From Bartonella sp. ML69XJBT (GTDB taxonomy: Bacteria > Pseudomonadota > Alphaproteobacteria > Rhizobiales > Rhizobiaceae), in the NCBI RefSeq assembly GCF_028618515.1, contig NZ_JAQITB010000003.1:62001-126000 (forward strand): a stretch of 64,000 nt of DNA. The letters are read 5' to 3'. The position numbers were made by a program, and so were the translations under genes. Shown in pieces: positions 21,831-32,453 of this stretch; positions within the stretch are counted from its first letter, which is position 1; each line of letters opens with the position of its first letter. Below the pieces are notes generated by a model, which searched no databases, had not been told where the DNA came from, and saw only the letters and a program-made list of their open reading frames with translations.

Positions 21831-23095
21831 GGTATTTTAATCATCGTTTGAAGTGGTTTAATCAAATCAGTTTTTTCCCATGAAAACGAACCATCATCTT
21901 TTGGTGTACGTCCAAAATGACCATAGGCAGCTGTTTTTGTATAAATAGGTTTATTGAGATCAAGATGTTTTCGAATGCCTGTTGGTGAAAGATCCATTAT
22001 TTTGCGAATGGTTGCTTCAAGAATTTTTTCATCGACTTTTCCTGTTCCATGGAGATTAAGATAAATGGATAGGGGCTGCGCAATGCCAATCGCATAAGAG
22101 AGTTGGATAGTGCATCGTTCTGCTAAATCAGCTGCAACAATATTCTTAGCAAGATAACGTGCGGCATAAGCAGCAGAACGATCAACTTTTGTCGTATCCT
22201 TTCCTGAAAAAGCGCCTCCACCATGAGGTGCTGCCCCTCCATAAGTATCAACAATAATTTTGCGCCCCGTCAGTCCAGCATCACTTTGAGGACCACCAAT
22301 AACAAATTTCCCTGTTGGATTGATATACCAACGACATTGAGTCGAAATGGGAATATCATGTAAAGCCTGACGAATATAAGGCTCAACCACTGTACGAACT
22401 TTATCCGAATCCCAACTTTCATCTAAATGTTGTGTTGAAAGAACGATGGACGTTACCTCTATTGGTTTTCCATTTTTATACCGTATTGTTATTTGACTTT
22501 TAGCATCTGGTCCTAATTTTCCAGTTTCTCCTTCCCCTTTATGGCGAGCTGCAGCAAGAAGTTTAAGAATTTTATGTGCATAATAAATGGGAGCTGGCAT
22601 GAGATCTGGTGTTTCACGGCAAGCATATCCGAACATGATGCCCTGATCACCTGCTCCTTCTTCACCATGCCGATCCGTAGCATTATCAACACCACGTGCA
22701 ATATCCATTGATTGGGGACGTAAAAGAACATCAATTTTAACAGTCTTCCAGTGAAAACCTACTTGTTCATAACCAATTGCACGGATAGCACGACGTGCCG
22801 CTGCACGAAAACGTGTGGGATCAATGAACGGACAGCCATTCTCATCGTAGATAAATTCTCTATTTTTATCTCTTTTTAACAGTGTATCAGGAACACGCAC
22901 CTCGCCCGCGATAACAACGCGGTTCACACTAACCAAAGTTTCACAAGCGACTCGTACCAACCATGGATCTGTACCAGTTTTTTGCGCTTCTCTATAGACC
23001 ATATCAACGATTTCATCGGAAATACGGTCGCAAATCTTATCAGGATGTCCTTCCGATACCGACTCACTCGTAAAAAGATAATCTTGATGCGGCAT
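21827..23095 (-). CDS. metK: S-adenosylmethionine synthetase
   Basis: Makes SAM from methionine and ATP. The motifs [18 protein letters not shown] and G-G-G-A-F-S-G-K-D are intact. The ATG at 23095 (M-P-H-Q-D-Y-L-F) follows AAGGAG and gives 422 residues; the longer frame from 23170 adds 25 residues not found in the family. The leader was inspected for a SAM-binding riboswitch and none was recognised. Confidence 0.96.
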   Translation of the reverse strand: MPHQDYLFTSESVSEGHPDKICDRISDEIVDMVYREAQKTGTDPWLVRVACETLVSVNRVVIAGEVRVPDTLLKRDKNREFIYDENGCPFIDPTRFRAAARRAIRAIGYEQVGFHWKTVKIDVLLRPQSMDIARGVDNATDRHGEEGAGDQGIMFGYACRETPDLMPAPIYYAHKILKLLAAARHKGEGETGKLGPDAKSQITIRYKNGKPIEVTSIVLSTQHLDESWDSDKVRTVVEPYIRQALHDIPISTQCRWYINPTGKFVIGGPQSDAGLTGRKIIVDTYGGAAPHGGGAFSGKDTTKVDRSAAYAARYLAKNIVAADLAERCTIQLSYAIGIAQPLSIYLNLHGTGKVDEKILEATIRKIMDLSPTGIRKHLDLNKPIYTKTAAYGHFGRTPKDDGSFSWEKTDLIKPLQTMIKIP

Positions 23096-23225
23096 AGGAA
23101 CTCCTTCAAAAAAGAAAACCAACAGTTTATGAAATTGTCTATTAAAACTGCCCCTATTTGCCAATCCCAAGACAAATGGTCAATGCCCAATTTATAAGCT
23201 GGAGAGAAAAGACGGAATCTTTACT

Positions 23226-23639
23226 TTATGATTTGTTTGCCATATCTTCTTCAGACAATGCTTTTGCCAAATCAATAATTTTTCGGCGCACCTTAGCATC
23301 AGATATATTCGTAAAAGCACGCATTAGCTGGATTCCTTCATTGCTAGAGCAAAAATCCATAAAATCGTTATCGCTTTCAGCAAAGCCTTCTACATGTTGC
23401 GTATTCATGCCTTTATCAAAAAAGTAGGAAACAGGAACATCCATAATTTCTGCAATTGCTTGAAGGCGACTTGCACCGATACGGTTCGTACCTTTTTCAT
23501 ATTTTTGGATTTGCTGGAAAGTAACGCCTAATTTCTCACCTAGTTTTTCTTGCGTAAGTCCTAAAATATTACGACGTAAACGAATACGGGTTCCAACATA
23601 GATGTCTATAGGATCGGGTTTTTTTCTAGTCTCGGTCAT
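23226..23639 (-). CDS. XRE-family transcriptional regulator (PhrR/PraR-like)
   Basis: DNA-binding protein of 137 residues with an N-terminal Cro/C1-type helix-turn-helix (about residues 14-68, L-T-Q-E-K-L-G-E-K-L-G-V-T-F-Q-Q-I-Q-K) and a C-terminal helical region. Position between lnt and metK and the sequence match the rhizobial PhrR/PraR group, which includes stress-linked and quorum-sensing repressors; targets here are unknown. The upstream gap (23640-23787) probably holds its promoter and possibly its own operator. Confidence 0.85.
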   Translation of the reverse strand: MTETRKKPDPIDIYVGTRIRLRRNILGLTQEKLGEKLGVTFQQIQKYEKGTNRIGASRLQAIAEIMDVPVSYFFDKGMNTQHVEGFAESDNDFMDFCSSNEGIQLMRAFTNISDAKVRRKIIDLAKALSEEDMANKS

Positions 23640-23787
23640 AATGCAACTCTTTAATTTCCAGCACTTTTCTTCTAAACCAACACCATCTTGCTATGAAGCT
23701 GATTTATCATATAATTAAGATAATATGTAACACTTTTTCCCAACATTACCGGTACACCTAATGTAACACCGGATATGGGCATTTGAA

Positions 23788-25404
23788 TCATTTAAGGTAT
23801 TTTGTAGAACCAAAACCGATACGACACAATAGCATAAGAATAAATAAGATGAAAGTAGAGAATATTCTATATTCACTGCTTCCTATGGGCGTAATGGGTG
23901 ATGGAATTGGTGAATCAATAATGCCAATAGCATTCTGTTGGAGAGCTACAATGATTCGTCCATAAGAATCAATAACAGCTGATATTCCATTATTGGCTGC
24001 GCGTATGAGAGGTATTCCCAGTTCAATAGCACGAAGCTGTGCTTGTTGAAGATGTTGATAAGGTCCAGGTGTTACACCAAACCATGCATCATTTGTGACA
24101 TTAATGATTGCTTGAGGAGAGGAGCCTTTAAAAGTCATTTCATGGGGGAATATGACTTCATAACAAATCAGTGGAAGATAAGAAAAACCGTTTGGCAACG
24201 TGACAATTTCACGCGCACTTGCAGCGCTATATCCACCAATATTATCAGCAAGGGTATGCAATCCAATTTTTTCCAATAAATTTTGATAAGGGAGATATTC
24301 ACCAAAAGGAACTAGATGCAGTTTATCAGAAGTCTTTAAAACATTCCCTTTATGATTAATAACGGCAATTGTATTAAAATATTGCATTTGTGTATTAAAA
24401 GAATCATTACTAGCACGTATGGCACCAATAATCGCCCATTGTTTAGGTTTTAGCAGAGAAGCGATACGCATTGTGGTTGTAGAGTTATCATAGAGAAGAT
24501 AAGGAATAGACGCTTCAGGCCATACGATAAAGTCAGGTTCTCTATTATGTCCTGATATTGGTGTTGCACTCAAGCGCATATGGGCTGCAAATATAGCTTC
24601 TCGTGTTATATTACTCAATTTTATATCTTGCTGAATAGAAGGTTGAACAATACGCACCCAATAACCACTTTTTTGATTATCTGCTGTATTTGGTATGGTA
24701 TTGAGGCGGTAAAATCCAAAACCACTGTGGACCAATATAAGTGATAAGCAGAGAGAAAGTGCAGCTTTCTTTTTTTCATCTGTTAATAAAACAGCCGGTA
24801 AACTGTAAACTAAGACGGCAAGAATATTCATGCTGTAAAGTCCAACAATTGCATCGGATTGCATGAACATCGGGGTTGGCATAGCTGTATAGCCAAGAGC
24901 ATTCCAAGGGAATCCTGTGAATAAAAATGCACGCAACCATTCTGCTAATCCTAGCGCGAAGGCCAGAACAAAGAAGCGTGCTATGCCTTTTGTCCATAAT
25001 AAACCGACAATGAAGCCTGCAAAAAACCAATAAAGAGAAAGGTAGAGAGGAGGACCTAAAATAGCAAAGGGCACTGCCCAACCAAAAGAAACGGGATCTG
25101 TGAATAAAGCATTGCACAACCACCAAAGGCTGCAAATAAAATAACTAAAGCCAAAGACTCCACAGCTGAGAGCGTAGGTAAGAAAACGTTTTTTATTATT
25201 TTGGATAGCGCGTATTGAATCAAGTAAAATAATAAAGATGGGGAAAGTTAAAAAGCAAAGGGGTGTCAAATAAAAGGGTGGAAGTGCAAAAGAAGTCAAA
25301 GCACCACAGAGGAACACCCACATTTGTCGCTTCCAGCTGGTAACAGAAAACAAGAAGAGTGTAAAATTGTTTAAAAAAATTTGGCTATTCTTTAGGGATG
25401 ACAT
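23788..25404 (-). CDS. lnt: Apolipoprotein N-acyltransferase
   Basis: Inner-membrane enzyme adding the third acyl chain to lipoproteins. The N-terminal half has about seven hydrophobic segments; the C-terminal half is a nitrilase-like domain with the catalytic triad: Glu in W-P-E-A-S-I-P, Lys in D-K-L-H-L-V-P-F-G-E-Y, Cys in L-I-C-Y-E-V-I-F. The start is uncertain: ATG 25422 or ATG 25404, both overlapping the end of corC/tlyC, neither with a strong ribosome site. The order corC-lnt-xre-metK is a conserved rhizobial neighbourhood. Confidence 0.93.
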   Translation of the reverse strand: MSSLKNSQIFLNNFTLFLFSVTSWKRQMWVFLCGALTSFALPPFYLTPLCFLTFPIFIILLDSIRAIQNNKKRFLTYALSCGVFGFSYFICSLWWLCNALFTDPVSFGWAVPFAILGPPLYLSLYWFFAGFIVGLLWTKGIARFFVLAFALGLAEWLRAFLFTGFPWNALGYTAMPTPMFMQSDAIVGLYSMNILAVLVYSLPAVLLTDEKKKAALSLCLSLILVHSGFGFYRLNTIPNTADNQKSGYWVRIVQPSIQQDIKLSNITREAIFAAHMRLSATPISGHNREPDFIVWPEASIPYLLYDNSTTTMRIASLLKPKQWAIIGAIRASNDSFNTQMQYFNTIAVINHKGNVLKTSDKLHLVPFGEYLPYQNLLEKIGLHTLADNIGGYSAASAREIVTLPNGFSYLPLICYEVIFPHEMTFKGSSPQAIINVTNDAWFGVTPGPYQHLQQAQLRAIELGIPLIRAANNGISAVIDSYGRIIVALQQNAIGIIDSPIPSPITPIGSSEYRIFSTFILFILMLLCRIGFGSTKYLK

Positions 25405-26404
25405 TGTTTTTAAAATTCTCATTTTCTGGAGTACGACAAATGCGCAATCGCTTAATCCTGCGTTTATCAGCCTCTAAAATACGAAATCGATAACCAGGCA
25501 CGGCTTCAATAACTTCACCTTTTGCAGGAATGCGATCAAGAATAGAAACAATCAAACCACCAATGGTATCAACTTCATCACCATATTCTCCCACAATAAA
25601 ATCGGGACCAAGAGCTTTTTCCACTTCCTTTAATTCGGTTCTTGCGTCAACAAGCCATTTATTATTATGTTCACGCACGATAGCATTGTTGACATTATCA
25701 TGTTCATCTTCGATATCACCAACAACTAATTCGACAATATCTTCCATTGAAACAAGACCATCTGTACCTCCATGTTCATCAATAACCAAAGCCATTTGTG
25801 TTCGTGTGGTTTGCATACGTGTTAATAATTTGCTTGCTAGCATGGAACTAGGAACAAAGAGCACGGTTCGAATCAAACCCAATTCACCGATGGGGGTGTG
25901 CAAATGCGTATGATTTAACTGAAGAAAATCGGATTTTTGTTCAGTTTGGGTCGAGTTGATAATAAAACGAGTCATATAATTAAGGATATCGCGGATATGG
26001 ATCATTCCTCGTGGATCATCTAAGGTTTCAGCATAAACAGGTATGCGAGAATGACCAATTTTTGCAAAACATTTGAGAGCTTCCTCAAGTGGAGTGTTTA
26101 TTTCCAATGCTTTGATTTCGGAACGTGGAATCATCACATCATCAACACGTGCTTCACGCAAATGTAAGATATTATGCAGCATAGTACGCTCTTCAGGAGA
26201 GAAGAGGGCTGTGTCTTTTTCATTATCGGTTGTGAGTGCAACGGTAAGGTCATCGCGCAGTGATGTAGCATTGCGACCACGAAAAAACGAAAATAAATGA
26301 TTTAACAGGGAATGTTTTTCCGTATGATTCGCCTGTTGAGAGGAATGTTCTTTAATAACAGAAGGTGTGTGATGATTATTGGGTGCATTTATTTTGTTTG
26401 CCAT
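25385..26404 (-). CDS. CBS-domain protein, CorC/TlyC (YbeX) family
   Basis: Protein of 339 residues with a CBS pair (about 90-220) and a C-terminal CorC/HlyC transporter-associated domain (about 240-325; G-G-L-I-V-S-I-L-D-R-I-P). It lacks the N-terminal membrane DUF21 domain, like E. coli YbeX. Genes of this type sit with ybeY, phoH and lnt and are linked to magnesium/cobalt efflux or ribosome biogenesis. Some rickettsial relatives are called haemolysins; that label is not supported by sequence alone. Confidence 0.88.
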   Translation of the reverse strand: MANKINAPNNHHTPSVIKEHSSQQANHTEKHSLLNHLFSFFRGRNATSLRDDLTVALTTDNEKDTALFSPEERTMLHNILHLREARVDDVMIPRSEIKALEINTPLEEALKCFAKIGHSRIPVYAETLDDPRGMIHIRDILNYMTRFIINSTQTEQKSDFLQLNHTHLHTPIGELGLIRTVLFVPSSMLASKLLTRMQTTRTQMALVIDEHGGTDGLVSMEDIVELVVGDIEDEHDNVNNAIVREHNNKWLVDARTELKEVEKALGPDFIVGEYGDEVDTIGGLIVSILDRIPAKGEVIEAVPGYRFRILEADKRRIKRLRICRTPENENFKNNVIPKE

Positions 26405-26504
26405 GATTTTGAAATCTTCAAACTTTCTTTTTTATAATAGAGGCATAAGAAACTTTAAATTGTATGATGATGATATGAATTTAAAAAGTTAAATTTTATC
26501 ATTT

Positions 26505-26981
26505 CTAAAACAATTCAATATAGGGGTCTTGTATGGAAAGCTTTTGAAGAATTTCTCTTTCAAGTTTTTCCATGCGGTGAGCTTCATCATCTGTTTCATG
26601 ATCATAGCCAAGGAGGTGAAGAACACCATGAACAATCATATGTGTCAAATGGTCTTGAAACAATTTTCCTTCTCTCTGTGCTTCTAGTAGAACAGTTTCT
26701 TGTGCAATAATAATATCACCGAGCATAAGTCCTGGAATCTGTCCAATTTTAATTGGAAAAGCAGGAAAGGACAAGACATTGGTGGGTTTGTTTTTACCAC
26801 GCCATTGTGCATTGATCTGTGCCATATGTTGGTCATTCGTAAAAAGCAGGCTGACTTCGCTTACAACATCTTCTAACGAAAGATGATGCATTGTCGTTTT
26901 TAATGCTTTTTCAGTGATATTATAAAGTATTTGCTCATCATCCCATCCAGAGCTTTCAACAATTATATCGATAGTAATCAT
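26505..26981 (-). CDS. ybeY: Endoribonuclease YbeY
   Basis: Metal-dependent single-strand endoribonuclease in 16S rRNA 3'-end maturation and ribosome quality control. The zinc motif [11 protein letters not shown] (about residues 119-129) supplies the three His ligands. It is 158 residues and lies 12 bp downstream of phoH in the conserved phoH-ybeY-corC-lnt order. Confidence 0.95.
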   Translation of the reverse strand: MITIDIIVESSGWDDEQILYNITEKALKTTMHHLSLEDVVSEVSLLFTNDQHMAQINAQWRGKNKPTNVLSFPAFPIKIGQIPGLMLGDIIIAQETVLLEAQREGKLFQDHLTHMIVHGVLHLLGYDHETDDEAHRMEKLEREILQKLSIQDPYIELF

Positions 26982-26993
26982 AACAAATGAAAC

Positions 26994-28103
26994 TCACTTT
27001 TTTGAGGAAGAGCTTGAAGATGGCATTTTTTCAATTTGTACAGCAGAATCTTGATCATAAGCACGGACGATAGCGGCAACAAGGGGATGGCGTACAACAT
27101 CTTTTTCATCAAATCGAATGATGGCAATATTTTCTACCTGTGAGAGAATACGTATCGCTTCGCTTAAACCTGATTTTTGTCCGCGAGGTAAATCAATTTG
27201 GCTTACATCACCAGTGATAATCATACGTGTTCCCTCGCCAAGACGGGTGAGAAACATTTTCATTTGCATAGGTGTAGTATTTTGTGCTTCATCAAGAATA
27301 ACAGCGGCATGAGAAAGTGTTCGCCCACGCATGAAAGCAAGAGGCGCAATTTCTATGACACCGGAGGCTAAAATGCGCTCTACTTTTTCAGCAGGAATCA
27401 TATCATAAAGTGCGTCATAAAGGGGACGTAAATAAGGATCAACTTTTTCTTTCAGATCACCAGGCAGAAAGCCAAGATGCTCTCCAGCTTCAACGGCAGG
27501 ACGTGAGAGGATAATACGTTCAATGATACCACACTCTAGAAGCATTGCAGCATGTGCAACAGCAAGATATGTTTTGCCTGTTCCAGCAGGGCCTACACCA
27601 AAAACAAGTTCATTACGGTCCATTGCACGTATATAAGCATCTTGTGTAGGGGTCCTAGCATGGATTATTTTTTTATGGGTACTAAGTCGTGCTGGGCTAT
27701 ATTTTTTCCCATGTTGGATTGTTATTGGGGCTTCTTGCTGTTCTTGTAGCAAATTTGCCATAGCAATCGCTCCTTCTGTATCTGATAAAGTGAGCTCTTG
27801 ATGTGTTTTTGCGCGTTCATAAAGCTGCTGTAATACGTATTGTGCCTGTTTTATAGCAATAATATTTCCACGGATGAAAACTTCATTACCGCGCGGATGA
27901 ATGCTAAGTCCGAGTTTTTTTTCAATATAAGCAAGATTTTCGTCGAATTTACCAAAAACCGTTTTCGCATATTTATTGTTTTCAAAAATGAGAACAACAT
28001 GATTAACATCTGATAGGTTTGCTTTTCCTAAGATATGCGTGTTTTCAGGGTAAGCATTTATTTTTTCTTTAACGCGCTTTATTTTTTCGGTTGAAGTTTT
28101 CAA
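26994..28103 (-). CDS. PhoH-like ATPase (YbeZ)
   Basis: Cytoplasmic P-loop ATPase of 369 residues: an N-terminal KH-like region (to about 95), Walker A G-P-A-G-T-G-K-T-Y (about 172-180), Walker B V-I-L-D-E-A-Q-N. It functions with YbeY in RNA metabolism in other bacteria. It ends in a Ser/Lys tail. The upstream gap to miaB is 160 bp. Confidence 0.92.
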   Translation of the reverse strand: MKTSTEKIKRVKEKINAYPENTHILGKANLSDVNHVVLIFENNKYAKTVFGKFDENLAYIEKKLGLSIHPRGNEVFIRGNIIAIKQAQYVLQQLYERAKTHQELTLSDTEGAIAMANLLQEQQEAPITIQHGKKYSPARLSTHKKIIHARTPTQDAYIRAMDRNELVFGVGPAGTGKTYLAVAHAAMLLECGIIERIILSRPAVEAGEHLGFLPGDLKEKVDPYLRPLYDALYDMIPAEKVERILASGVIEIAPLAFMRGRTLSHAAVILDEAQNTTPMQMKMFLTRLGEGTRMIITGDVSQIDLPRGQKSGLSEAIRILSQVENIAIIRFDEKDVVRHPLVAAIVRAYDQDSAVQIEKMPSSSSSSKK

Positions 28104-28264
28104 CCTATTCTCCCATATTTATATAAATTCTGCATACTTCCTGCAATAAACTTTATAGAAAACAATATATTTTTATAGAATGCATGGTTTAAATGTAATC
28201 ATTTTCTTCAAAAATAAAAGAGCTTTTTAAAATCTCTGTTGTGAACGAGGCATGAAAGGCATAT

Positions 28265-29641
28265 TTACACATTTGCCATTTCACCAACAAAGCTGTTTGA
28301 ACTTGTATTTTTAATATGAATTGCCACTACATCTCCTGTCATAGCGTCTGTATTCACGACAACGGGCAAAAGCCAAGGTGAACGTCCTACCATTTGTCCT
28401 TCGTGACGCCCAGCTTTTTCGATGAGAACATCGGTTGTTTGACCAATTTTAGAACGCAAAAATGCATCTTGTTGCTCAAGGAGCAGAACTTGTAAATGCT
28501 GGAGTCTCGCATCTTTTACAGTCTCATCAACATGATTCTTCATTGTTGCACCAACTGTTCCAGGGCGGGGTGAATATTTAAAAGAATAAGCTGAACTATA
28601 GTGAACCTGTTTAACAAGTTTAATGGTTTCTTCAAAATCTTCGTCTGTTTCTCCTGGAAATCCTACAATAAAATCGCCTGAAAAAGCAATATCGGGTCGT
28701 GCGGTGCGAATTTTTTCGATAAGTTGAAGATAATCAATGCTTTTATGTTGGCGATTCATTGCTTTTAAGATGCGATCCGAACCTGATTGAACAGGCAAAT
28801 GGAGATAAGGCATCAATATGTCAAGATCTCGATGCGCGGCAATAAGGCTATCATCCATATCTCGTGGGTGGCTGGTGGTGTAACGCAGACGTTTTAAACC
28901 ATCTAGTTTGGCAAGATGATAGAGAAGATCACCAAGACGCCAAGTTTTACCATTTGCACTTTGTCCATGCCAACCATTTACATTTTGTCCAAGCAGCGTA
29001 ATTTCTTTGACACCTGCTTCAATAAGTTGGCGTGCTTCTTCGGTAATTTGTTCGACAGGTCGTGATATTTCGGCACCGCGTGTGTAAGGAACAACACAAA
29101 AAGTGCAAAATTTATCGCATCCTTCTTGTACTGTTAAAAATGCACTAACGCCCCGTTTTCTGACAGCACGTTTATTATGCGGCGGTAAGTGAGCAAATTT
29201 ATCTTCAACAGCATAGTCTGTTTCGATAATTTTTTTCCCCTGTTTTGCTTTTTCTAACAAATCTGGTAAGCGGTGATACATTTGTGGACCAATAACGAGA
29301 TCCACGGTTGGAGCACGGCGTAAAATTTCACTCCCCTCAGCTTGAGCAACACAACCAGTCACACCAATCATCAAGGGTTTATCGGGGCTCCGTTCTTGAC
29401 GTATCACCCGCAAACGACCAAGATCCGAATAAAGTTTTTCTGCTGCTTTTTCGCGAATATGACAAGTATTAACAAGAATAAGATCAGCATCATTTGGCGT
29501 TTGTGTCGTAACATAACCTTGCGCACTGAGACTATCAGTCATTCGCTGGCTATCATAAACATTCATTTGGCATCCATAGGTTTTGATAAAAACCTTTTTA
29601 GGAGGAACAGGAGGTATATTTTTAGGATCTGCTTTATTCAT
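28265..29641 (-). CDS. miaB: tRNA-2-methylthio-N6-dimethylallyladenosine synthase MiaB
   Basis: Radical SAM methylthiotransferase acting on A37 of tRNAs. The N-terminal UPF0004 domain begins K-T-Y-G-C-Q-M-N and carries three cluster-binding Cys. The radical SAM motif C-D-K-F-C-T-F-C is near residue 175, and a TRAM domain ends the 458-residue protein. It follows rimI after 31 bp. Confidence 0.96.
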   Translation of the reverse strand: MNKADPKNIPPVPPKKVFIKTYGCQMNVYDSQRMTDSLSAQGYVTTQTPNDADLILVNTCHIREKAAEKLYSDLGRLRVIRQERSPDKPLMIGVTGCVAQAEGSEILRRAPTVDLVIGPQMYHRLPDLLEKAKQGKKIIETDYAVEDKFAHLPPHNKRAVRKRGVSAFLTVQEGCDKFCTFCVVPYTRGAEISRPVEQITEEARQLIEAGVKEITLLGQNVNGWHGQSANGKTWRLGDLLYHLAKLDGLKRLRYTTSHPRDMDDSLIAAHRDLDILMPYLHLPVQSGSDRILKAMNRQHKSIDYLQLIEKIRTARPDIAFSGDFIVGFPGETDEDFEETIKLVKQVHYSSAYSFKYSPRPGTVGATMKNHVDETVKDARLQHLQVLLLEQQDAFLRSKIGQTTDVLIEKAGRHEGQMVGRSPWLLPVVVNTDAMTGDVVAIHIKNTSSNSFVGEMANV

Positions 29642-29672
29642 AGCATGTGTCTAAATGTTTTTGATATAAATC

Positions 29673-30164
29673 TCAATCTGTTTGCTGAAAAGTTTTTTCC
29701 ATAACGATTGCGTCCACTCGGCTATTTTTTGTTTGATAGTAAGCAGGGCGTTTAGAAATTTTTTGAAATTTAAAACGTTGGTAAAGGTTCAAAGCAGAAA
29801 GATTTGTTTCTTCTACTTCTAAGAAGAGTTTAAGAGCACGCGCATTATGCAGATGGTGAAGTGTGCGATCAATAAGCAAGGAACCAATACCGTGTCGATG
29901 AAAATCAGGGTGAACAGCAATTGTGATAATTTCTGCTTCATCAAGAATAAGACGGCAAAGGCAAAAGCCTACAATTTGTTCAGGTTTTTCAATGAGAGAG
30001 GCTTTGTATCCAAAGATAGAACAATCTGTTAAGAAATCATCAAAAGCTTGCTTTTCCCAAGCAGGAAAAAAACAAGAGTGATGGATTTGATGAAGAGAAG
30101 CACTATCATCAATTTGGAGTGGAGAAACCTCAAAAAGCTTTTTTAGCAATAAAAATTTAGACAT
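29673..30164 (-). CDS. rimI: Ribosomal-protein-S18-alanine N-acetyltransferase RimI
   Basis: GNAT acetyltransferase of 163 residues. The acetyl-CoA loop is R-H-G-I-G-S-L-L-I within motif A. The start M-S-K-F-L-L-L at 30164 overlaps the tsaB end by 8 bp; the frame from 30272 would overlap it by 116 bp with unlike sequence. Placement directly after tsaB is the standard RimI context, so the assignment beyond GNAT is by context. Confidence 0.85.
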   Translation of the reverse strand: MSKFLLLKKLFEVSPLQIDDSASLHQIHHSCFFPAWEKQAFDDFLTDCSIFGYKASLIEKPEQIVGFCLCRLILDEAEIITIAVHPDFHRHGIGSLLIDRTLHHLHNARALKLFLEVEETNLSALNLYQRFKFQKISKRPAYYQTKNSRVDAIVMEKTFQQTD

Positions 30165-30849
30165 TATTTTTTCGTGGTAATGCAAAACCAGTTTGTTGTT
30201 TTGCATCGGCATTACGTAAATAGAGCGGGCGGGGTGGATCTTTTGGTTGTTTGTTTGCAGCAAGATGGGCATAACTTACAATGTCTGCTGCCTCACAAAA
30301 GCTTTGGTCTCGTATGATTTTTTTATTTATCTTATTGTCTATAATACGCTGTGCAATAATATCAGTTGCTGGACCGGTTAATCTCGTTTGTTGTGGTAAA
30401 CCTTCGATGATATCCTCAATTGTTTTTAATCCTGGTTCTCCTAAAGGTGTCAAATCTTCATTGAAGTTTTGATGGTAGAACATATCTCTTCCTGCTTCAA
30501 TGACGACAGTGATTGCTGATGCAGTATTTGTACTGGTTTTTGTTTGTGCTGCTAATGCTTCCAGGGCACTTATTCCGACAGCTGGTATCTCAAGCGCTAA
30601 CGCTAAAGCGCGTGCTGTGGAAACCCCCACACGCACACCAGTGAAAGATCCAGGTCCAATATTGACAGCAATACGATCAACTTGATTAAGGGTCATGTTG
30701 GCTTGTATCATGACTTGTATAATATGTCCCATAAGCTTTTCTGCATGCCCCTTTTGCATGCGTTCATTGATATGCGCGATGATAGATTTATGACGAACGA
30801 GCGCAACGGCGCAATAAATTGAAGCAGTGTCTATAGCAAGAATAAGCAT
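30157..30849 (-). CDS. tsaB: tRNA threonylcarbamoyladenosine protein TsaB
   Basis: Partner of TsaD/TsaE in forming t6A37 of ANN-decoding tRNAs. ASKHA-fold protein of 230 residues beginning M-L-I-L-A-I-D-T-A-S, with G-P-G-S-F-T-G-V-R-V-G (about 70-80). It is the first gene of the tsaB-rimI-miaB cluster; its promoter should lie in the 500-bp gap upstream. Confidence 0.94.
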   Translation of the reverse strand: MLILAIDTASIYCAVALVRHKSIIAHINERMQKGHAEKLMGHIIQVMIQANMTLNQVDRIAVNIGPGSFTGVRVGVSTARALALALEIPAVGISALEALAAQTKTSTNTASAITVVIEAGRDMFYHQNFNEDLTPLGEPGLKTIEDIIEGLPQQTRLTGPATDIIAQRIIDNKINKKIIRDQSFCEAADIVSYAHLAANKQPKDPPRPLYLRNADAKQQTGFALPRKNNV

Positions 30850-31348
30850 AAATATACTTTAGTTGAATAAAATGATAAACAAAAGGTCTATCGTGCTTTT
30901 TAGTTTTTTCATTTTGTAATAATTGAAGAAGATTGCTAGTGCAAATAAGCAGCAATATCTTTTTTCTTGGATACGGATTTGATTGTCATTCACATCCTTT
31001 TGTAAATTATAGTGCGTAAAAGAAATTTGAAAGGAGAAATTTTGAAGTCACATTTGTTTTTCTCCGATAAGAACATAGTCTGTATTGAGATGAGAGTGAT
31101 AAAATAAAAAAGTAATTTTTATACATTGTATATTTCTATACACTGTTTATGGCAAATAATTATGTGCTGTAAAGCAGTTTAACAGTTTGCTACGTATATC
31201 AAAAGTGCATTTCATTTTTATCTGAAATGATAAGAAAATTTTTATAATTTTTCACTTGGTTTAATAGAAGAGCTTTCCAATATTGGTAAATCTACGGGAT
31301 GATTGTATAGTAGGCTGAAAAAAGTAAAAATATTTGAGAACACATATT
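30850..31348. other. Intergenic region, about 500 bp
   Basis: Between tsaB and the YeiH-like gene. AT-rich. A plus-strand TTG at about 31041 follows AAAGGAG but opens only about 21 codons. No RNA, terminator or gene remnant was recognised. Confidence 0.4.
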
Positions 31349-32377
31349 TCAAAATGTAATATGACTTAAATCATTCAATTGTATCATGATAAGACTACAA
31401 ATTCCAAGGATAAGTATGGAGCAGGTTGAAGCCAAGATGACACGCCATCCTGCTTTTTTTAAGGATCGGATATCAACGCCTAGTCCCAAAGCTGCCATTG
31501 AAATGACAGTGAACAACTGAGCGATAAATCGTATGGGTATAAGAGCGCTTTCAGGAATAAGATCGCTGGAGCGGATCAACATCATAATAATAAAGCCAAT
31601 GATAAACCATGGAACAAGAGTGTGTAGGCGCAAGCGGGTTTGGGCTGATCGGTGATAAATAATTGACAAGGCAAAAATAACAGGACCCAGCATGAGAACA
31701 CGCACCAATTTAACAACTGTTGCAATTTGAACACTTATAAAAGAAACAGATGCTGTTGCTGCCAAAACTTGTGGTACGGCATATACCACCATGCCTGCAA
31801 GCACACCATATTGACTCAATGACAAATTGAGGAGAGGATGTAAAACAGGAAGAAGTAAAATAATAAGGATTCCTAAAAGGGCGGTAAAAGCAATTGATGC
31901 AGCGACTTCTTCATGTTTTGCTTTAATGACAGGGGCAACGGCAACAATAGCGGAATTACCACAAATAGCGTTACCACAAGCAACCAGCATTGCTAAATGT
32001 GAAGAAAGCCCGAAAATTCGGCCAATAAAAAAACTTATAAGAATAGTTACAAATATAACGAATATGATGCTAGCAAGCAAACTCCAACCGGCTGAAAAAA
32101 CGGCGTGTATGCTAATGCTTGCTCCTAGAAGAACAATAGCAAATTCAAGAAGTGTTTTTGCACAAAAGGTTATACCTTTTTGAAAATATGTTGGCAAAGT
32201 AAAACAACTACGGATAATCGATCCTAAAATAATTGCTAAAACCAGACTTTCGAGCCATGCTTGCCCAAAAAGCTGTTTTTCTACAACTTCTAGACCATAT
32301 GCTAATGCTGATATGAGTAAACATATCAAGATACCAGGAAAAAAGTCGTTTAAAAGTGAGAGATTTTTCTTTACCAA
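31349..32377 (-). CDS. YeiH/UPF0324 family integral membrane protein
   Basis: Highly hydrophobic protein with about ten membrane segments, belonging to the family of E. coli YeiH (putative sulfate exporter family); substrate unproven. Typical blocks are C-G-N-A-I-C-G-N-S-A-I near the middle and G-L-G-V-D-I-R-S-L near the C-terminus. The proposed start is TTG 32377, after GGGGGAAA, giving 342 residues against 349 for YeiH; an in-frame TTG at 32446 is the alternative. No ATG is available in this part of the frame. It follows recR by about 75 bp. Confidence 0.82.
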   Translation of the reverse strand: MVKKNLSLLNDFFPGILICLLISALAYGLEVVEKQLFGQAWLESLVLAIILGSIIRSCFTLPTYFQKGITFCAKTLLEFAIVLLGASISIHAVFSAGWSLLASIIFVIFVTILISFFIGRIFGLSSHLAMLVACGNAICGNSAIVAVAPVIKAKHEEVAASIAFTALLGILIILLLPVLHPLLNLSLSQYGVLAGMVVYAVPQVLAATASVSFISVQIATVVKLVRVLMLGPVIFALSIIYHRSAQTRLRLHTLVPWFIIGFIIMMLIRSSDLIPESALIPIRFIAQLFTVISMAALGLGVDIRSLKKAGWRVILASTCSILILGICSLIMIQLNDLSHITF

Positions 32378-32453
32378 TTTAATATTTCCCCCAAAAAAGA
32401 ACAATGAGCAATGATAGCAAATAGAAGAGACAACAGCTAAGAGCAAAAAGTTT

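Noticed and set aside
23096-23225. Possible SAM riboswitch in the metK leader
   Set aside because: SAM-binding RNAs occur in this group, but no conserved pairing or pseudoknot core of a known class was recognised here. A covariance-model search would be decisive.
25385-26404. Haemolysin (TlyC) label
   Set aside because: The CBS/CorC architecture is that of YbeX; haemolytic activity cannot be read from the sequence.
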